Source of the DNA: Peptoniphilaceae bacterium
Lineage (GTDB): Bacteria > Bacillota > Clostridia > Tissierellales > Peptoniphilaceae
Direction of reading: 5' to 3'
NCBI GenBank assembly: GCA_029983595.1
Contig: JASBZD010000045.1
Coordinates: forward strand, 1-9,697
DNA: 9,697 nt
Shown here: positions 6,550 to 9,697 of the stretch, one piece after another
Numbering within the stretch: position 1 is the stretch's first letter
Layout of the letters: each line of letters starts with the position of its first letter
Made by a program: the position numbers and the translations under genes
The notes under the pieces: model-generated
Database searches by the model: none
Told to the model about the DNA's origin: nothing
The model's input: the letters and a program-made list of their open reading frames with translations, nothing else

Positions 6550-6975
6550 TTACTCTTCTACTGTAATGCCCATGCTTCTAGCAGTACCAGCTACCATTTG
6601 CATAGCTGATTCTAAATTAGCTGCATTTAAGTCAGGCATTTTTTGTTCTGCAATTTTTTTAAGTTGATCTTGTGTTAACTTACCAACTTTTTTCTTATTA
6701 GGCTCTCCAGATCCTGATTTTAAGTTTAACTCTTTTTTAATTAAAACAGCCATTGGTGGCTCTTTAGTAATAAACTCAAAAGATCTATCAGCATAAATTG
6801 TCATCTCAACAGGGATAATAAGTCCTTGTTTATCAGCAGTTTGTGCGTTAAAAGCTTTAGTAAATTCAACGATATTGATACCGTGAGGTCCTAAAGCAGT
6901 ACCTACTGGTGGAGCTGGTGTAGCTTGTCCAGCGGGAATTTGTAATTTTACTATAGCAGCAACTTTCTTTGCCAT
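6550..6975 (-). CDS. rplK: 50S ribosomal protein L11
   Basis: L11 binds the GTPase-associated region of 23S rRNA and helps factor binding and stringent-response sensing. It is 141 residues from the ATG at 6975, the standard length, beginning MAKKVAAIVKLQIPAG. The Pro-rich N-terminal face is PAGQATPAPPVG (14-25), followed by LGPHGINI and a C-terminal RNA-binding domain with KKKVGKLT and GTARSMGI. The frame stays open upstream to a GTG at 7017, but that extra segment translates the ribosome binding site (AGGAGG, 6 nt before 6975) and the L1-like hairpin, so the shorter start is right. It lies between nusG and rplA in the usual secE-nusG-rplK-rplA order. Confidence 0.97.
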   Translation of the reverse strand: MAKKVAAIVKLQIPAGQATPAPPVGTALGPHGINIVEFTKAFNAQTADKQGLIIPVEMTIYADRSFEFITKEPPMAVLIKKELNLKSGSGEPNKKKVGKLTQDQLKKIAEQKMPDLNAANLESAMQMVAGTARSMGITVEE

Positions 6976-6989
6976 AATTTTCCTCCTTT

Positions 6990-7017
6990 GTGGTAATATC
7001 GAGATTAACTCTCCCAC
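6990..7017 (-). promoter_or_regulatory. Putative L1-binding hairpin before rplK
   Basis: Minus-strand 28-mer beginning GTGGGAG and ending ATATTACCAC. The outer pairs GTGG/CCAC are identical to the copy before rplA. The inner stem is GAG/CTC instead of GGG/CCC, a compensatory A-U for G-C change. It lies 2 nt before the AGGAGG site of rplK and resembles the 23S rRNA L1 site. Confidence 0.7.
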
Positions 7018-7031
7018 GTCCTAAAATAAAT

Positions 7032-7583
7032 TTAAACTTTCAGTGCTTGGTTGTAATCTAAATCCAGTTTAGTCTCTCTTCCAAACATAGATATTAAAAC
7101 AGTAATCTTTTCTTCTTCTTCGTCTATATTTTCAATTTCTCCGACAAAATCTGTAAATGGACCATCAATAATTTTTACCTGGTTACCAACTTCATAACCA
7201 AAATCAGATGGCTTACGCTTCTTAACACCTAGAGAAATCTCTTCTTCTAGAGTAAGAGGTATCGGATTAGATGCAGGCCCTAAAAATCCAGTAACGCCTC
7301 TAGTATTTCTAACTAGATACCATGACTCATCAGTCATAATCATCTTAACTAGAACATAACTAGGATATAACTTTACCTCTTTAGATTTTTTAGTTCCATT
7401 TTTTTCTTCTACTACATTATCAACTGGAACTGAAATCTCCTGAACAAGATGCTCCATTCCTTGGTTCTTAACCATCTGTTCCATTGTAGTTTTTACTTTG
7501 TTTTCATGACCTGAATAAGTATGAACTACATACCATCTAGCATCAGGATCTCTATCAGTTCTTTCATTTGTAATATCAGCCAA
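7032..7583 (-). CDS. nusG: Transcription elongation/termination factor NusG
   Basis: A 183-residue cytoplasmic factor that binds RNA polymerase and, through its KOW domain, other partners such as Rho or the ribosome. The NGN domain starts at WYVVHTYSGHENKV (17-30) and contains LYPSYVLVKM (72-81) and VRNTRGVTGFLG (91-102). The KOW domain is about 132-180 (VGNQVKIIDGPFTDFVGEI). The acidic loop IDEEEE (153-158) lies in the KOW domain. The start is TTG at 7583, with a modest AGGGATAAG upstream; no ATG precedes the NGN domain. It follows secE by 9 nt, and translation is probably coupled. rho is in the same window, in a separate unit. Confidence 0.96.
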   Translation of the reverse strand: MADITNERTDRDPDARWYVVHTYSGHENKVKTTMEQMVKNQGMEHLVQEISVPVDNVVEEKNGTKKSKEVKLYPSYVLVKMIMTDESWYLVRNTRGVTGFLGPASNPIPLTLEEEISLGVKKRKPSDFGYEVGNQVKIIDGPFTDFVGEIENIDEEEEKITVLISMFGRETKLDLDYNQALKV

Positions 7584-7592
7584 AACTTATCC

Positions 7593-7805
7593 CTATCCTA
7601 TAATTAATTTTAAGATATTTTGTACAATAAAATCGAATAAATAAACTAGCAATGAAGAAATTATACTTACTACAATAACTAAGGCAGAATATTTTATCAG
7701 TTTGTCTTTGCTAGGCCACACAACTTTTTTAAGTTCTGACTTTACACCTCTTACATACTGAGATCTACTACCTTGTTCTCTCTCATTAACTTTCTCGTTA
7801 GCCAT
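7593..7805 (-). CDS. secE: Preprotein translocase subunit SecE
   Basis: A 70-residue single-span SecE, the usual size in Gram-positive bacteria. It clamps SecY in the SecYEG export channel of the cytoplasmic membrane. The conserved amphipathic block is ELKKVVWPSKDKLI (24-37), followed by one transmembrane helix at about 39-61. The N-terminal 20 residues are polar. The ATG at 7805 has only GGAAGG about 12 nt upstream, which is distant, so coupling to rpmG (17 nt upstream, its TAG overlapping this purine stretch) is likely. Confidence 0.95.
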   Translation of the reverse strand: MANEKVNEREQGSRSQYVRGVKSELKKVVWPSKDKLIKYSALVIVVSIISSLLVYLFDFIVQNILKLIIG

Positions 7806-7822
7806 AAATACTTAAAACCTTC

Positions 7823-7972
7823 CTATTTTGTTTCTTTGTGATTTGTATGACTTTTACAGAACTTACAGAATTTTTTAAGTTCTAATCTTTCCGTAGTGTT
7901 TTTTTTGTTTTTAAAAGTCACATAATTACGGTTTTTACATTCTGTACATTCTAAGGTTACACGATCAGCCAT
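7823..7972 (-). CDS. rpmG: 50S ribosomal protein L33
   Basis: A 49-codon gene encoding MADRVTLECTECKNRNYV..., ending KSHTNHKETK. The two zinc-binding pairs CTEC (Cys9, Cys12) and CKFC (Cys36, Cys39) are intact, so this is the zinc-containing form of L33. The block KNKKNTTERLELKKFC is typical of the family. The ATG at 7972 has a strong AGGAGGTG about 4 nt upstream. It is the first gene of the rpmG-secE-nusG-rplK-rplA unit, the usual order in Firmicutes, and lies behind two tandem promoters and a short hairpin. Confidence 0.96.
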   Translation of the reverse strand: MADRVTLECTECKNRNYVTFKNKKNTTERLELKKFCKFCKSHTNHKETK

Positions 7973-8027
7973 TAGGCACCTCCTAGAATTAAGTTATTGA
8001 CATAAAATCAAAGTAAGTTTAACCAAT

Positions 8028-8052
8028 AAAAAAAGGGCCAAACCCCACTTTT
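8028..8052 (-). terminator. Terminator-like hairpin in the rpmG leader
   Basis: Minus-strand AAAAGTGGG can pair with CCCTTTTTTT around GTTTGG: three G-C pairs, one T-T mismatch, a G-U pair and four A-T pairs. It ends in a run of T residues (8034-8028). It lies only about 20 nt after the -10 element of the nearer promoter, so it would act at the very start of the transcript. The stem is short, so termination strength is uncertain. Confidence 0.5.
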
Positions 8053-8069
8053 ATAATTATATCTATATT

Positions 8070-8098
8070 ATTTTACCAAACTAAATTATATAAATCAA
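8070..8098 (-). promoter_or_regulatory. Proximal promoter of the rpmG operon
   Basis: Minus-strand TTGATT (8098-8093), a 17-bp spacer and TAAAAT (8075-8070). A good sigma-A-type match; transcription would start near 8063. Confidence 0.75.
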
Positions 8099-8123
8099 GT
8101 GTTTATTAATTTAATTTGTATTA

Positions 8124-8152
8124 ATTTTATATATTATTAATTGATTTGTCAA
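8124..8152 (-). promoter_or_regulatory. Distal promoter of the rpmG operon
   Basis: Minus-strand TTGACA (8152-8147), a 17-bp spacer and TAAAAT (8129-8124), close to perfect consensus. The -35 begins 2 bp after the T-run of the upstream terminator, so the two transcription units are packed tightly. Confidence 0.85.
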
Positions 8153-8153
8153 G

Positions 8154-8176
8154 AAAAAAAGAAGGCCGAAGCCTTC
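8154..8176 (-). terminator. Terminator of the GlsB-like gene
   Basis: Minus-strand GAAGGC-TTCG-GCCTTC is a 6-bp stem with a UUCG tetraloop, followed by TTTTTTT (8160-8154). It lies 16 nt after the stop codon at 8193. Confidence 0.95.
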
Positions 8177-8192
8177 AATTTTATTTAATAAA

Positions 8193-8453
8193 CTATCTAC
8201 GGTTAGTTATAGCATTTACAATAGCAAGTAAGATTACAGCACCTAGTACTGCTACTAGTATAGTTGGAAGTAATCCACCACTAGAATATAATCCTAAAAG
8301 TGATAGTACAAAATTACCGATAAAACTTCCTACAATACCTACTATTATATTAGCTACAGCTCCCATTTGAGAGTCTTTTCCTACTACCATACTTGCTAAC
8401 CATCCTGCTAATGCACCAATGATTAATGTAGCAATTATTCCATATCCTTCCAT
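8193..8453 (-). CDS. GlsB/YeaQ/YmgE-family membrane protein
   Basis: An 86-residue hydrophobic protein with three predicted membrane helices, at about 4-23, 31-54 and 61-82. The pattern GALAGWLASMVVGKDSQMGAV and the Gly-rich NIIVGIVGSFIGNFVL are typical of the transglycosylase-associated/GlsB family (PF04226). These small proteins are often induced by general stress; their activity is not known. The ATG at 8453 has AAGGAGA about 5 nt upstream. It appears monocistronic, with a sigma-B-like promoter (8503-8527) upstream and a UUCG terminator downstream. Confidence 0.88.
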   Translation of the reverse strand: MEGYGIIATLIIGALAGWLASMVVGKDSQMGAVANIIVGIVGSFIGNFVLSLLGLYSSGGLLPTILVAVLGAVILLAIVNAITNRR

Positions 8454-8502
8454 AATTTTCTCCTTATTATTAAAAATTACAATAAACTATTGCATTATTT
8501 TA

Positions 8503-8527
8503 ATACCCGGATAAGAAATATTTAAAC
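8503..8527 (-). promoter_or_regulatory. Sigma-B-like promoter for the GlsB-like gene
   Basis: Minus-strand GTTTAA (8527-8522), a 13-bp spacer and GGGTAT (8508-8503) match the B. subtilis sigma-B consensus exactly in both hexamers and in a permitted spacing. No good sigma-A pair is visible in the same gap. The -35 lies in the 3' arm of the inverted repeat at 8521-8544. Confidence 0.6.
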
Positions 8528-8544
8528 GTGAATTCCCGTTTAAA
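8521..8544. terminator. Inverted repeat behind the PhnD-like gene, probable terminator
   Basis: TTTAAACG and CGTTTAAA (8 bp, perfect) enclose an 8-nt loop, immediately after the stop codon at 8545. On the minus strand the following tract is only TATTTCTTAT, so termination may be leaky. On the plus strand it is followed by ACTATTTTTT. The stem is mostly A-T. Confidence 0.55.
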
Positions 8545-9606
8545 CTATTTTTTACCTTCTTCTTTATACATTTCTTCTAGGAAGTTAAAGTATGATGGAT
8601 CTACTTTTATAAATCTATTATTGTTATCCATATAGTATTCTTTACCTTCTCCTGCTTCTTCTCCTTCTGGAGCAAAGATTTTAGTAGCTTTGGCATTTTC
8701 TGGAGTAAGTTCTTCAAAATGTTTTACAATTGCGTCAATATGTTCTTGTTTCATGTATTTTTTGTTAGCCCAAGTAGGATCTCCAGATACTTGTCTTTGT
8801 GAAATTATATATAAGTCATCTTTGAAGTCATCTGCATATTCACAACAAAAAGCTCCAGCGTCTACTCTATTATTTGTTAAAAGTTCTACGTTAGCTGGGT
8901 GAGATCCACCAAATTGTACTTCAGAGAAAATTCCACCTTCGCTTTCAGTTTTTTCAAAAATGTCTGTTCTATTTTGAACATCGTTAGTTCCATTAGGACC
9001 AAAAGTTTCCCATAGAGTTTGAGTTGGTACTAATCTACCTGAAGTTGATGTAGCTGATACGAAACTAAAAGATTTTCCTTTTAATTTTTTTAATGCTTCT
9101 TCTTCTGATAATCCTTCATATTCTCCTTTATTAGCTATATTTGTAGCTAAGTAAGAAGTATATCCTGCTTCATCTAAGTTTCCATTTGGTGCTGGAACAA
9201 ATAGTGGAATTACATCTGGATCTTCCATTCTAGCTTGTACATAAGTAGCTCCTGAACCAGTAGTAATTTGAGCAGTACCAGATAAAATAGCTTCTGAAAC
9301 TACTGCATAATCATCAGCTGATTGATAGTTTACTTCAGCATTAAATGGTTCTAATGCTACGTTCATTTCTTCGATAATCGCTTCAGTTTGTGGGTTTATT
9401 TGTCCACCATCATTTGGAAGCATGATTAATGTATATTCAGTTTTTTCAGCTGGTTTTTCAGCTGGTTCATTTGTTTCTTTAGTTTCTGTTTTATTTTCTG
9501 TAGTTGTAGTTTCTGGTTTATTAGTATCGTTATTGTTTGGTTGAGAGCAAGCTGTTAATACAACACATAAAACCATAAGTAATAATAATTTAAAATTTCT
9601 TTTCAT
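8545..9606 (-). CDS. PhnD-like phosphate/phosphonate ABC transporter binding lipoprotein
   Basis: A 353-residue exported lipoprotein. Residues 1-20 are a lipoprotein signal with lipobox LTAC and lipidated Cys20; a Thr/Glu/Lys/Pro-rich linker follows (21-56). The ligand-binding domain carries two PhnD-family blocks: LKGKSFSFVSATSTSGRLVP (175-194; compare G-K-x-F-x-F-V-x-x-x-STSG) and FGGSHPANVELLTNNRVDAG (232-251). The family delivers phosphonate, phosphite or related oxyanions to ABC permeases; some members bind other ligands, so the substrate is open. Two adjacent Cys (254-255) sit just after the second block. The start is the ATG at 9606 with GGAGG 4 nt upstream; an in-frame ATG at 9651 would add 15 residues and bury the signal peptide. 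No permease or ATPase gene follows; they may lie upstream, outside the window. Confidence 0.88.
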   Translation of the reverse strand: MKRNFKLLLLMVLCVVLTACSQPNNNDTNKPETTTTENKTETKETNEPAEKPAEKTEYTLIMLPNDGGQINPQTEAIIEEMNVALEPFNAEVNYQSADDYAVVSEAILSGTAQITTGSGATYVQARMEDPDVIPLFVPAPNGNLDEAGYTSYLATNIANKGEYEGLSEEEALKKLKGKSFSFVSATSTSGRLVPTQTLWETFGPNGTNDVQNRTDIFEKTESEGGIFSEVQFGGSHPANVELLTNNRVDAGAFCCEYADDFKDDLYIISQRQVSGDPTWANKKYMKQEHIDAIVKHFEELTPENAKATKIFAPEGEEAGEGKEYYMDNNNRFIKVDPSYFNFLEEMYKEEGKK

Positions 9607-9634
9607 TTTTCCTCCGAATTTCTCCTTAAAATTA

Positions 9635-9697
9635 TTAATTTTTGCTACCATCTATATTTAAAATCTTTGCACCATTTTTTATAGTATCTAAAATATC
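9635..9697 (-). CDS. 3' end of an unidentified gene
   Basis: One minus-strand frame is open from the right edge for 20 codons, ending ...GAKILNIDGSKN and stopping at TAA-TAA. The stop lies 28 nt before the lipoprotein start, with AAGGAG and GGAGG sites in between, as expected for neighbouring genes in one operon. The fragment is too short to identify, and it could be chance reading, since 20 open codons are not significant in themselves. Confidence 0.4.
   Translation of the reverse strand, partial: DILDTIKNGAKILNIDGSKN

Noticed and set aside
6976..7017. N-terminal extension of L11 from a GTG at 7017
   Set aside because: It would translate the AGGAGG site and the L1-like hairpin. L11 from the ATG at 6975 has the standard length and N-terminus.
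7823..8192. Possible tRNA gene near rpmG and secE
   Set aside because: A tRNA is found here in some bacteria, but no cloverleaf, TTCGA-type T loop or CCA end is visible on either strand.
9607..9651. Fifteen-residue extension of the PhnD-like lipoprotein from the ATG at 9651
   Set aside because: The extension translates a GGAGG site and would place the lipoprotein signal peptide internally; the ATG at 9606 is well placed.

Overview
The window is AT-rich chromosomal DNA from a low-GC Gram-positive bacterium (Firmicutes/Bacillota). The evidence is a T-box leader, a Firmicutes-type L10 leader, strong AGGAGG ribosome binding sites, a zinc-type L33, lipoprotein and Sec signal peptides, and UUCG or U-tract terminators. 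Protein style (L10 with an acidic tail, Rho with a long Lys/Asp-rich N-terminus, a PhnD-like lipoprotein) suggests an anaerobic coccus of the Tissierellia/Peptoniphilaceae type. A Gemella-like relative cannot be excluded from sequence alone. No tRNA, rRNA, insertion sequence, CRISPR array or phage gene was seen.

Layout, left to right. Positions 1-206 (minus) hold the start of an amino-acid ABC transporter binding protein, preceded by a T-box leader with its own promoter (about 238-545). Diverging from it is an HdeD/DUF308 membrane protein (664-1191, plus), which shares a bidirectional terminator with the minus-strand gene beyond. All remaining genes are on the minus strand. In transcription order, from high to low coordinates, they are: the 3' end of an unknown gene (9635-9697); a PhnD-like lipoprotein (8545-9606); a GlsB/YeaQ-type membrane protein (8193-8453) with a sigma-B-like promoter; two tandem promoters and an early hairpin; rpmG (7823-7972), secE, nusG, rplK, rplA; an internal promoter and L10 leader; rplJ, rplL and a strong terminator (4476-4513); then a separate rho-gltX unit (4390-1218).

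The core is the translation/transcription cluster. L33, SecE, NusG, L11 and L1 are made from one unit. rplK and rplA are each preceded by a 28-nt hairpin that mimics the 23S rRNA binding site of L1, so L1 probably represses both. rplJ-rplL has its own promoter and an L10-binding leader ending in an attenuator. Contrary to the usual order, rpoB does not follow rplL: a terminator closes the operon and the next unit encodes Rho and glutamyl-tRNA synthetase. NusG and Rho, which act together in termination, are therefore both in this window, about 2.6 kb apart.

This is mostly a conserved housekeeping region. I see no wholly new multi-gene system. The points most worth a second look are regulatory: the paired L1 mimics, the sigma-B-like promoter, the hairpin just after the rpmG promoters, the T-box with an odd specifier position, the three SAP-like repeats in Rho, and the rho-gltX unit in the place of rpoBC. 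Three start codons matter for annotation: rplK starts at 6975 and the lipoprotein at 9606, both downstream of the longest frames, and rpmG (49 codons) is easily missed.
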